Below are positions 1 to 7,066 of a stretch of DNA of 11,640 nucleotides, one piece after another. Position 1 is the first letter of the stretch. Each line of letters starts with the position of its first letter. The translations under genes were made by a program, and so were the position numbers. The notes beneath the pieces were generated by a model that worked only from the letters and a program-made list of their open reading frames with translations, was not told the origin of the DNA and did no database searches. The stretch is from an uncultured Bacteroides sp. (GTDB taxonomy: Bacteria; Bacteroidota; Bacteroidia; Bacteroidales; UBA11471): positions 1 through 11,640 of the forward strand of contig CAJLYN010000052.1 of NCBI GenBank assembly GCA_905210875.1, read 5' to 3'.

Positions 1-1220
1 ACGACGGAACAACCTATCTGCCCAGTTCCATAGAGGCGGCAACAGGCGACACGGTAGCGACGTACAACGGGCGGGCACGTGCCGAGTCTCTGTCTCGTTA
101 CCATGAGGCAAATTCGCCTTATTGGGAAGAGCAGAGCGCATTGGCGGCCAACGAAGGATTCGGCCTTTGTCTGGCACAGGCCGGCACCTATCGTTTTACC
201 GGACGGGCCACGGGTGATGAGCCTTTGTATGTTGAGAACAATACCGACAAGACCGTCTCGCTCGTGCAGTACAATCTCACCGAGGTGGAAAGCGACGGAA
301 CACCCCGTTTTACCCATAAGGAAAATATGGGCTGGAATCTTTTCGGTCTACCTTATTTGGTGGCTGCCTACGACTTGATCGACATGGATCTTCCCCATCT
401 GCTCTATGGTTACGACGGTCTTACCTATACGACTACCGAGTCGTGGCAGGGCGGTACAGCTCAGTTGGGTGGTGGATACTTCACACAGACGGCTGTTATT
501 GGAGATGGAGAGAAAGAAGAGCTGCTCTTCCCGCAACCTCAGTCGACGAGTCTGATGTCGGCAACAAACACGGGTATGGATCTCTCCTTGCGAATTACCG
601 GAAATGGAGGCTCCGATGAAGCCCGTCTCCGTACGTCCGATTCTCCCCGCGATGCGCTGAGTTACGAGTTGGGCCGTGATGGTGTCAAGTTTATGAGCAT
701 GAATAGAAGTGTGCCGCAGATATATGTAACCAATCCCTCGACCGGCACGCGCTTCTCTCTTGCTGCGGCCGTAGACGAGACATCTTCGACTCCCATAGGC
801 GTATATGTGGCCGATAGTGGCTTCTATACCATAGATTTGCCCCGTGAGACGATGACTGATAATTATGATGTAGTGCTCTTGACCGATGTGCATACAGGCC
901 AGACGACCGATCTCAAAGAGTCGTCTTATACCTTCTTTGCCGAAGGTGCCGAAGATGCCGACCGTCGTTTCTCGCTCTCTTTCCGCCGAAAGGAAAGCGC
1001 TGAAATCGCTTTGCAGGTGTATCTCCATGAACGCACACTCTATGTCAAGGGACTTCAAGGTGGCGAACGCATTTACCTCTACGACACATCGGGTCATTGC
1101 CTGCTCGATGCCCAAAGCCAGGGCTCGCAATACACGACGACAGTCGGGAGCAGTGGCGTATATATCGTCGATGTGGTATCGCCGACCTCTCGTCGTTCAT
1201 GCAAGGTGGTGTCATTATAA
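1..1220 (+). CDS. C-terminal part of a large surface/secreted protein with a T9SS-like sorting domain (5' partial)
   Basis: The frame is open from the first bases (first full codon at position 3) to TAA at 1218-1220, so 405 residues are visible and the N-terminus lies outside the window. An internal ATG at 141 is not a credible start because the same frame continues upstream with similar composition. The protein is rich in Thr, Ser, Gly, Tyr and Asp, as in extracellular beta-rich proteins, and no catalytic motif was recognised. The last ~60 residues (about 1036-1217) have the pattern of a type A sorting domain of the type IX secretion system: LYVKGLQGGERIYLYDTSG, then a Gly-Val-Tyr-Ile-Val-Asp-Val strand and a terminal Lys-Val-Val segment. 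In that family the domain directs export across the outer membrane and is then removed, with surface attachment. Some Bacteroidales carry such domains without a proven T9SS, so the export route is inferred. A terminator follows closely, so this is probably the last gene of its transcript. Confidence 0.8.
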   Translation, partial: DGTTYLPSSIEAATGDTVATYNGRARAESLSRYHEANSPYWEEQSALAANEGFGLCLAQAGTYRFTGRATGDEPLYVENNTDKTVSLVQYNLTEVESDGTPRFTHKENMGWNLFGLPYLVAAYDLIDMDLPHLLYGYDGLTYTTTESWQGGTAQLGGGYFTQTAVIGDGEKEELLFPQPQSTSLMSATNTGMDLSLRITGNGGSDEARLRTSDSPRDALSYELGRDGVKFMSMNRSVPQIYVTNPSTGTRFSLAAAVDETSSTPIGVYVADSGFYTIDLPRETMTDNYDVVLLTDVHTGQTTDLKESSYTFFAEGAEDADRRFSLSFRRKESAEIALQVYLHERTLYVKGLQGGERIYLYDTSGHCLLDAQSQGSQYTTTVGSSGVYIVDVVSPTSRRSCKVVSL

Positions 1221-1239
1221 ATAAAAATTGAAGTTTTTT

Positions 1240-1278
1240 ACAGGGAGGGCGCTCAATAGATAGGGCAACCCTCCCTGT
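1240..1278 (+). terminator. Rho-independent terminator after the surface protein gene
   Basis: A perfect 10-bp inverted repeat, ACAGGGAGGG at 1240-1249 and CCCTCCCTGT at 1269-1278, encloses a 19-nt loop. It begins 19 nt after the stop codon. The bases after the stem are T-rich but not an uninterrupted T run. Six T residues precede the left arm (1234-1239). The position and GC-rich stem support termination of the upstream gene. Confidence 0.75.
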
Positions 1279-1422
1279 TTCATGATTCTTTATTTTTTGT
1301 CGATGGGCTCGATGGGATAATCGATCAAACATCAACAGCGGTGAAGTTGTTATAAAATTGTCACACGATTGTATCTCCTTAGAAATATACATATCGTTCT
1401 TTTGTAGAGCAAAACAGAGAGA
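1279..1422. other. Intergenic region upstream of the four-gene operon
   Basis: This AT-rich stretch between the terminator and the metallophosphoesterase start must contain the operon promoter if the four genes are transcribed together. I found no convincing match to the Bacteroidota promoter form (TTTG, 19-21 nt, TAnnTTTG). A short direct repeat TCGATGGG occurs twice near 1300-1316. No RNA gene or small ORF with support was seen. Confidence 0.4.
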
Positions 1423-2169
1423 ATGAAAAACAAGGAGTTCAAGACCATTGTCATGTCCGACATACACCTCGGGTCAAAATGGTCAAAAGCCAAAGAGGCC
1501 AATCTTTTTTTGAAAGCCCACACCTGCGAGACGCTTATTCTGTGTGGCGACATTATCGACGGCTGGGAAATACTTCGAGGCAAGAAGCCCAAGTGGAAAA
1601 AACGTCATACCCATTTTATCAAGAGGCTGCTCTCGATATTGCCCCATACGCACATTATTTATCTTCGGGGCAACCACGACGATTTTCTCGATCGTATTCT
1701 TCCGCTTGAAATTCCCAATTTTACCCTTTGTCGCGATTATATCTACCAGAGTGGCGAACGCCGTTATTATGTGTTGCACGGCGATGTGTTCGATACGATA
1801 ACCACCCGGTTCAGCTGGCTGGCCAAGGTGGGCGATGTCGGGTATAGCATGTTGATGGGCATAAACCGTATTTACAATCGACGGCGCCGTAAGAAGGGCT
1901 TGCCCTACAAGTCGATATCGCAGAAGGTCAAGCAATCGGTCAAGGCATCGGTCTCGTACATCAGTGATTTTGAAGATTCACTGTGCAGCATAGCCCGGCG
2001 GAAAAACTGTACCGGAGTTATCTGTGGCCATATTCATCAGGCCGACGACCGTATGATTGGCGATGTGCATTATCTTAACTCGGGCGACTGGGTGGAGTCG
2101 ATGACCGCATTGGTCGAAGACTTCGACGGAAACTGGTCGATTATGGAATATACAAAAGAGAAAAACTGA
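1423..2169 (+). CDS. LpxH-like calcineurin-type metallophosphoesterase
   Basis: A 248-residue protein of the calcineurin-like metallophosphoesterase family, in the branch related to UDP-2,3-diacylglucosamine diphosphatase (LpxH/COG2908). The whole set of metal-binding blocks is present: Asp13 and His15 in DIHLG, Asp43 in GDIID, Asn84-His85 in GNHDD, His119 in HGD, and His203/His205 in GHIHQ. It should therefore hold a dinuclear metal centre and be active. A very basic insertion at about residues 149-174 (RRRRKKGLPYKS onward) sits where related LpxH-like enzymes have a membrane- and lipid-facing cap. If it is LpxH, it would cleave UDP-2,3-diacylglucosamine to lipid X and UMP at the inner membrane in lipid A synthesis. 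Because several paralogues of this fold occur in Bacteroidales, the exact substrate is uncertain. There is no signal peptide. Its TGA overlaps the next ATG by one base (TGATG at 2167-2171), indicating translational coupling to the glycosyltransferase. Confidence 0.88.
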   Translation: MKNKEFKTIVMSDIHLGSKWSKAKEANLFLKAHTCETLILCGDIIDGWEILRGKKPKWKKRHTHFIKRLLSILPHTHIIYLRGNHDDFLDRILPLEIPNFTLCRDYIYQSGERRYYVLHGDVFDTITTRFSWLAKVGDVGYSMLMGINRIYNRRRRKKGLPYKSISQKVKQSVKASVSYISDFEDSLCSIARRKNCTGVICGHIHQADDRMIGDVHYLNSGDWVESMTALVEDFDGNWSIMEYTKEKN

Positions 2170-3266
2170 TGCGTTACCTGTTTATCGTACAAGGAGAGGG
2201 GCGGGGTCATCTTACCCAGGCCCTTTCGTTGGCCTCTATATTGCGCCGACAGGGGCATGAGGTCGTAAAAGTCTTGGTGGGTTGCAACCTTCACCGTCAG
2301 ATACCGGAATTTTTTCTGCGCGAAATCGGCGCACCGGTCGATACCTTTGAAGCCCCGCAGTTCAGTTTCAAAGCCGGTAAGACCCATGTCAATTTGGTGC
2401 AGACGGTAGTAGCCAATATGGCTCCGAGGCGTGTCGAGGCCTATGTGCGCAGTATCTGTTTCATACGGACGCAAATCTTGCAGTATCGCCCCGACGAAGT
2501 GGTCAATTTCTACGAAATGCTTTCGGGACTGGCCGTGAAATGTTTCCGTCTACCGGTCGATATGGTGGGCGTGGGACATCAATATCTCATGCTGCATCGG
2601 GGCTACCGCCAGGCCGCTCGTCGTGGGTTGAGTGCATGGCTGCTCAGGCAGCACGTGCGTATGAGTGCGGTGGGATGTCGGCGATTGCTGGCCTTGTCGT
2701 TCTACCCGATGGTCAACGACGATAGTCGGCATATAACCATAGTGCCTCCACTTCTGCGTAAGGAGGTGTTGCAGAACAAGGAGTGTTCGCGAGAAAACTT
2801 TATCCTCGGATACATTGTTAATAACGCCTTTTCCGAGCAGATTAGAACATGGAGCCGCGCTCACCCCGACAGAGAGCTGCATGTCTTTTGGGACAACAAA
2901 GAGTATCCCGAGACATGGAAAGCCGAAAGAAATCTTACCTTTCACCGTGTAAATGACAAACTTTTCTTATCTTTAATGCGTCGATGCAACGGGTATGTAA
3001 CGACGGCAGGATTTGAATCGGTGTGCGAAGCCTTGTTTTACGACAAGCCCATGATGCTTATCCCGGCACACATAGAGCAACAAATCAACGCTGCCGATGC
3101 TGCCTCCTCTGACATGGCCATTGTCTCTGATAGGTTCGACCTGAGCCGTTTTGTAGAGTACCTTGGTCGGTCTCACTCCAATGAGACATTTTTGTATCGC
3201 AAGTGGTTGGACATGAGTGAAACCGCGTTTGTCGACCAGTTAATACACAAACATCATGAACTATAA
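2169..3266 (+). CDS. GT-B fold glycosyltransferase (GT1/GT28, MurG-like)
   Basis: A 365-residue protein with the layout of a nucleotide-sugar glycosyltransferase of the GT-B fold. The N-terminus has a hydrophobic strand followed by a glycine-rich loop, GEGRGH at residues 9-14, as in MurG and GT28-like acceptor-binding domains. The C-terminal half carries the typical donor-binding block: TTAGFES at 278-284, CEAL at 286-289, the KPMMLIP strand at 293-299 and EQQINA at 303-308. Family knowledge says it transfers a sugar from a UDP- or GDP-sugar to an acceptor, often lipid-linked, at the cytoplasmic face of the membrane. Neither donor nor acceptor can be read from the sequence. It starts inside the stop codon of the metallophosphoesterase and its own last 11 nt overlap ppk1, so it is the second gene of a coupled operon. 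The neighbour resembles a lipid A enzyme, which makes an envelope glycolipid a reasonable but unproven guess. Confidence 0.82.
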   Translation: MRYLFIVQGEGRGHLTQALSLASILRRQGHEVVKVLVGCNLHRQIPEFFLREIGAPVDTFEAPQFSFKAGKTHVNLVQTVVANMAPRRVEAYVRSICFIRTQILQYRPDEVVNFYEMLSGLAVKCFRLPVDMVGVGHQYLMLHRGYRQAARRGLSAWLLRQHVRMSAVGCRRLLALSFYPMVNDDSRHITIVPPLLRKEVLQNKECSRENFILGYIVNNAFSEQIRTWSRAHPDRELHVFWDNKEYPETWKAERNLTFHRVNDKLFLSLMRRCNGYVTTAGFESVCEALFYDKPMMLIPAHIEQQINAADAASSDMAIVSDRFDLSRFVEYLGRSHSNETFLYRKWLDMSETAFVDQLIHKHHEL

Positions 3267-5322
3267 ATTCATAAACCGGGAGATCAGTTGGTTGCAATTC
3301 AACGAACGGGTTTTACAGGAAGCCTGTGACCCCAATGTCCCTCTGATGCAGCGATTGCAGTTTCTCGGTATTTTTTCAAACAATCAGGACGAATTTTTCA
3401 AGGTGCGGGTTGCCAATATCATGCGGCTTTGCCGTTCCCGTAAAAATTCGGGAAAACTTCTTACCGGCGACTATACGCCCGAGTCTCTCCTTGACGAGTT
3501 GAACGAGAAGATAGCCCTGCTTCAAGAGCATTTTTCGGCTACGTATCAGTCGGTGTTGGAACAGATGGAGCGAGAAAACATCTTTGTTGTCAACGAGAAA
3601 AACCTAAGTGAGGAGCAGAAGGAGTTTTGTCGAGACTATTATGCCCAAATCATCTCCCCCCGTCTGGTACCGTTGATTATACGCAAATCGGTCAAGTTGC
3701 CGTTTCTCCCCGATGGTAACAGTTATCTCGGGGTCAAGATGTCGCACTCGGGCAAGAACTCACCACGCTATGCCATTGTGCGCATACCCACCAGTTCGGC
3801 CTGTCCGCGTTTTGTCGTTCTGCCATCGGCCGCAGGCCGCCACGACATTATTTTTACCGACGATATCATACGTCTGATGATAGACCACATCTTCTTCATG
3901 TTCTCGTACGACGAAATAGGTGCGTACACGTTCAAGATTATGCGTGATGCCGAGCTTACCTATGACGAAGATGTTTCGAAGAGCCTTTTCGAACGCATCT
4001 CCGAAGGAGTATCCAATCGTCGTTACGGCCTACCTATACGCATGATATACGACCGGGATATGCCAGCCGACATGGTCGAAATTCTGGCTGGGAAACTTGG
4101 CCTAGACAATGCCGAGATGTTGGCTCCCGGTGAACGCTATCACATGATGAAAGATCTCATGAAGTTCCCCAAGGTGCGCCCCGACCTTCTCTATGCCTCT
4201 CAGAAACCCATACAGCACCCCTCCATATCGTTGTTTTCGAGTATTCTCGAAGTCATTGCCCAGCGAGATATTTTCTTGAACTATCCCTATCACACATTTC
4301 AGCACTTTATCGATTTCCTGCGTGAAGCGGCCATTGACCCGCGGGTGGAGAGTATCTATATCACTCTGTACCGCACGGCCGAACATTCCAAGGTGATAAA
4401 CGCTCTGGTCAATGCCGTGAAGAATGGCAAGAAAGTCTATGCCATGCTCGAACTCAAAGCCCGCTTTGACGAAGAACAGAACATGGAGAATACCGACCTG
4501 CTGCAACGCGAAGGGGTGAAGATTCTTCACACCATGGAAGATCTTAAAGTGCACAGCAAGGTGGTGCTTGTCGAGCGTCGGGAACGCCGCGGACTCAAAC
4601 GTTATGCCTATATCGGTACCGGTAATTTCAATGAAAATACTGCCCTGATATATTCCGATTTCGGTCTGTTTACCGCCCACAATGAGATAACGCAAGACGT
4701 GTACAATGTGTTCCAATTTCTGTCGAACAGTCATAAGCAGTTTACATTCAAGCATCTGCTGGTATCTCCTTATTATATGCGTCAAGCCTTCTATGACAAA
4801 ATCGATAATGAAATAAGTCTGGCCCGCAAAGGAGAGAAGGCTTATATTTATGCCAAATGCAACTCTCTTACCGATGTAGGCGTTATAGAAAAACTCTATG
4901 AGGCCGACCGTGCCGGTGTCGAGGTGCGTCTCATTGTGCGCGGTGCCTGTTGCCTGTTGCCCCAGGTCGAGGAGATGAGCCGGAATATTCGGGCAATAAG
5001 TATTGTAGACAAATATCTCGAACATGCTCGCCTCTATATCTTTGGTAACGGAGGCAATGAATCGATTTATACCGGAAGTGCCGATTGGATGGCCCGAAAT
5101 CTCGACCGTCGTGTCGAGGTGTGTGTACCCCTCTACGATAAAGCCATTCGTAAAACGGCAAGAGAGGTCTTCGACATACAGTGGCACGACACGGTCAAAG
5201 CACGGTTGCTTGATGCTGGCAAGCAGAATACTTATGTGAAGCCTCTGCCGGGAGCGATGCCTCTGCGCAGCCAGACGGCTCTGTACGACTATTACGGGAC
5301 CTCCTCCAATTACAAGGAATAG
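3256..5322 (+). CDS. ppk1: Polyphosphate kinase PPK1
   Basis: A 688-residue polyphosphate kinase, close to the family's usual ~690. It reversibly transfers the gamma phosphate of ATP to a growing inorganic polyphosphate chain. The N-terminal domain opens with the family signature FINREISWLQFNERVL, which fixes the ATG at 3256 despite an 11-nt overlap with the glycosyltransferase. The catalytic C1/C2 domains are intact. Arg373 (ITLYRTA) and Arg403 (ELKARFDEEQN) are at the magnesium/phosphate-binding positions. His433 in the VHSK motif is the expected autophosphorylated histidine. GTGNFNENTA follows, and the second conserved His590 sits in EHARLYIFGNGG, then GSADWMARNLDRRVEV. The enzyme is normally at or near the inner membrane. 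The ppx gene 52 nt downstream encodes the opposing activity, so this pair sets polyphosphate level. No frameshift or missing catalytic residue was seen. Confidence 0.97.
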   Translation: MNYKFINREISWLQFNERVLQEACDPNVPLMQRLQFLGIFSNNQDEFFKVRVANIMRLCRSRKNSGKLLTGDYTPESLLDELNEKIALLQEHFSATYQSVLEQMERENIFVVNEKNLSEEQKEFCRDYYAQIISPRLVPLIIRKSVKLPFLPDGNSYLGVKMSHSGKNSPRYAIVRIPTSSACPRFVVLPSAAGRHDIIFTDDIIRLMIDHIFFMFSYDEIGAYTFKIMRDAELTYDEDVSKSLFERISEGVSNRRYGLPIRMIYDRDMPADMVEILAGKLGLDNAEMLAPGERYHMMKDLMKFPKVRPDLLYASQKPIQHPSISLFSSILEVIAQRDIFLNYPYHTFQHFIDFLREAAIDPRVESIYITLYRTAEHSKVINALVNAVKNGKKVYAMLELKARFDEEQNMENTDLLQREGVKILHTMEDLKVHSKVVLVERRERRGLKRYAYIGTGNFNENTALIYSDFGLFTAHNEITQDVYNVFQFLSNSHKQFTFKHLLVSPYYMRQAFYDKIDNEISLARKGEKAYIYAKCNSLTDVGVIEKLYEADRAGVEVRLIVRGACCLLPQVEEMSRNIRAISIVDKYLEHARLYIFGNGGNESIYTGSADWMARNLDRRVEVCVPLYDKAIRKTAREVFDIQWHDTVKARLLDAGKQNTYVKPLPGAMPLRSQTALYDYYGTSSNYKE

Positions 5323-5374
5323 CTATTCCAGAGAAATTGTGGGAGAGATAAGAAACACTATAACGAAGAAAATT

Positions 5375-6286
5375 ATGCAGGAAACAAACCGATTTACTTT
5401 CGGTGCCATAGACATTGGATCCAATGCCATACGGTTACTCATTGACTATGTCGAGGAGTATCGTACGCCCGAATTCAAGAAAGCCGCTTTTGTGCGGGTC
5501 CCCATACGTTTGGGCGAAGATGTTTTTGATAAAGGGTATATCACGACCGAGAAAACGTCGGCCTTGGTTCATGCCATGTCGGCTTTTGCCGCCCTATTCC
5601 GCACTTTCGATATCGACGCCTACAAAGCCTATGCGACCAGTGCCATGCGTGAAGCCGCAAACGGTCGTGAGGTGGCCGATACGATAGCCCGGGAATGTGG
5701 TATCGATATTGATATTGTTGACGGCAATACCGAGGCCCGCACCATATATGAGGCTGGTGGTCTTGAAAAAGTTCTAGACAAGGCCAAATCTTATTTTTAT
5801 ATCGATGTGGGAGGAGGTTCGACCGAGGTGGTTGTTTATGCCGATAGTCGTGAAGTTGAAGCCCGCTCTTTCCGTTTGGGTACCGTTCGTTATATTAGCG
5901 GTGCTGTTTCTTCGACAGAGGAGGAGTTCTTTTCGGCCTGGCTGAAAGAAAAGGCCGACCTCTATCACCCATCGGCCATTATCGGCTCCGGCGGTAATAT
6001 CAACAAAGCCCACCGTCTGCTCGACAAGAAACCCAAAGATGCGATAAAGGCCAAGGAGCTTTATGCTCTTTACACCCGCCTGTGCAAGATGTCGGTGGCG
6101 CAGCGTATGGAGGAGATGGAGCTCAATGCCAACCGGGCCGACGTCATAGTACCCGCTCTCTCCATATTTACGACGGCTTTGCGCATAACAGGGGCTGAGA
6201 CGGTGGTTGTGCCCAAGTTGGGCCTTGCCGATGGTATCATACGTGAGTTGTACCGTGATTACAAAACGCGAGCCAAGAAGTCATAA
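5375..6286 (+). CDS. ppx: Exopolyphosphatase / guanosine pentaphosphate phosphatase family (short Ppx/GppA)
   Basis: A protein of about 303 residues with one Ppx/GppA phosphatase domain of the actin-like ATPase fold. It is much shorter than E. coli Ppx (about 510 residues), lacking the C-terminal HD-like region, as usual for this order. Numbered from the ATG at 5375, visible motifs are AIDIGSNAIRLL (11-22), YATSAMREAANG (86-97), Glu120 in DGNTEAR at the expected catalytic position, DVGGGSTE (144-151), SFRLGTVR, and IIGSGGNINKAHRL. The family removes terminal phosphate from polyphosphate or the 5' phosphate of pppGpp. Being directly after ppk1 makes polyphosphate the likelier substrate. A GTG at 5339 in the same frame would add 12 residues. 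I prefer ATG 5375 because it begins just before the conserved first strand, as in relatives. A strong hairpin follows the stop. Confidence 0.92.
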   Translation: MQETNRFTFGAIDIGSNAIRLLIDYVEEYRTPEFKKAAFVRVPIRLGEDVFDKGYITTEKTSALVHAMSAFAALFRTFDIDAYKAYATSAMREAANGREVADTIARECGIDIDIVDGNTEARTIYEAGGLEKVLDKAKSYFYIDVGGGSTEVVVYADSREVEARSFRLGTVRYISGAVSSTEEEFFSAWLKEKADLYHPSAIIGSGGNINKAHRLLDKKPKDAIKAKELYALYTRLCKMSVAQRMEEMELNANRADVIVPALSIFTTALRITGAETVVVPKLGLADGIIRELYRDYKTRAKKS

Positions 6287-6289
6287 ATG

Positions 6290-6325
6290 AGTCAAGGCGG
6301 CTTCCAACAAGAAGCCGCCTTGACT
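6290..6325. terminator. Bidirectional hairpin terminator between convergent ppx and rprY
   Basis: A perfect 15-bp stem pairs 6290-6304 with 6311-6325 around a 6-nt CAACAA loop; the core arm is GTCAAGGCGGCTTC. It begins 3 nt after the ppx stop and ends 24 nt before the end of the converging rprY gene, so it can serve both transcripts. Neither side carries a clear run of T residues, which is atypical of a classical intrinsic terminator. It may act as a bidirectional terminator or as a 3' end stabilising structure. Confidence 0.75.
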
Positions 6326-6349
6326 ATGAATAGCGTGTGAGGTGAGATA

Positions 6350-7066
6350 TTATTTCGTTTTCACTTCAATCTCGGGAGCGATGAGTTTGTACCCTTTCCC
6401 GTGAATATTGATGATTTCGATGGAGGGATCGTCTTTAAGGTGCTTGCGCAACTTGGTGATGTAGACGTCCATGCTGCGGGCATTGAAATAGTTGTCGTCA
6501 ATCCAGATGGTTTTCAAGGCAAAGTTCCTTTCCAGAATTTCATTGACGTGCGCACAGAGGAGGCTCAACAGTTCCGATTCCTTGGTGGTGAGTTTGGTGT
6601 TTTTTTCGCCGATGGAGAGAACCTGCTTCTGGGTATCAAACGTGAACTGTCCGATTTTGTACATGGTCACCTCTTTTCCGCGTTTTCCCTTGACCCGACG
6701 CAGAATGGCTTCGATGCGGAAAACCAGCTCTTCCATGCTGAACGGTTTGGTGATGTAGTCGTCGGCTCCGATTTTAAATCCTTCGAGAATATCTTCTTTC
6801 AGAGACTTGGCTGTCAAGAAAATAATAGGTACTTCGCCATTTACGGTGCGTATTTCCTGGGCCAGTGTAAATCCGTCTTTTTTGGGCATCATCACATCGA
6901 GCACGCATAAGTCGTATTTCCCTTTCAAAAAAGCCTTGTAACCGCTCTCTCCGTCGGAGAAAAGGTCGGCAGCATAGCCTTTTGCCTGCAAAAATTCTCT
7001 CAGCAGCATACCGAGATTTTCATCGTCTTCGCAAAGTAAGATACGCAACTTTTCTTCCATAATCAT
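6350..7066 (-). CDS. rprY: OmpR/PhoB-family response regulator RprY
   Basis: A 238-residue response regulator. The receiver domain (about residues 6-120) has the acidic pocket Glu13-Asp14-Asp15, phospho-acceptor Asp57 in LDVMMP, Thr85 in FLTAK and Lys107 in TKPFS, so phosphorylation is expected. The C-terminal winged-helix DNA-binding domain (about 135-232) includes KLTTKESELL and the recognition region ARSMDVYITKLRKHL, ending in GKGYKL. The sequence is very close to RprY as I know it from Bacteroides. There, RprX/RprY was found through an effect on tetracycline resistance, and in Porphyromonas RprY has been tied to stress and sodium-transport genes. The start at 7066 gives an ATGA overlap with the rprX stop, pointing to coupled translation. 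A second ATG at 7060 would drop only two residues and matches the usual N-terminus about as well. Confidence 0.95.
   Translation of the reverse strand: MIMEEKLRILLCEDDENLGMLLREFLQAKGYAADLFSDGESGYKAFLKGKYDLCVLDVMMPKKDGFTLAQEIRTVNGEVPIIFLTAKSLKEDILEGFKIGADDYITKPFSMEELVFRIEAILRRVKGKRGKEVTMYKIGQFTFDTQKQVLSIGEKNTKLTTKESELLSLLCAHVNEILERNFALKTIWIDDNYFNARSMDVYITKLRKHLKDDPSIEIINIHGKGYKLIAPEIEVKTK

Noticed and set aside
348..1130. 260-codon - strand frame inside the surface protein gene
   Set aside because: Mirror of the + strand coding frame, with no protein-like features and no regulatory signals of its own.
4102..5187. Open frame of 361 codons on the - strand inside ppk1
   Set aside because: It lies wholly antisense to a complete ppk1 with all catalytic motifs. 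Its translation shows no domain, and such frames arise from codon bias in GC-richer genes.
5339..5374. GTG start 12 codons upstream of the chosen ppx start
   Set aside because: The added residues precede the conserved first strand without similarity to relatives, and an ATG sits at the expected place. Not excluded, only less likely.
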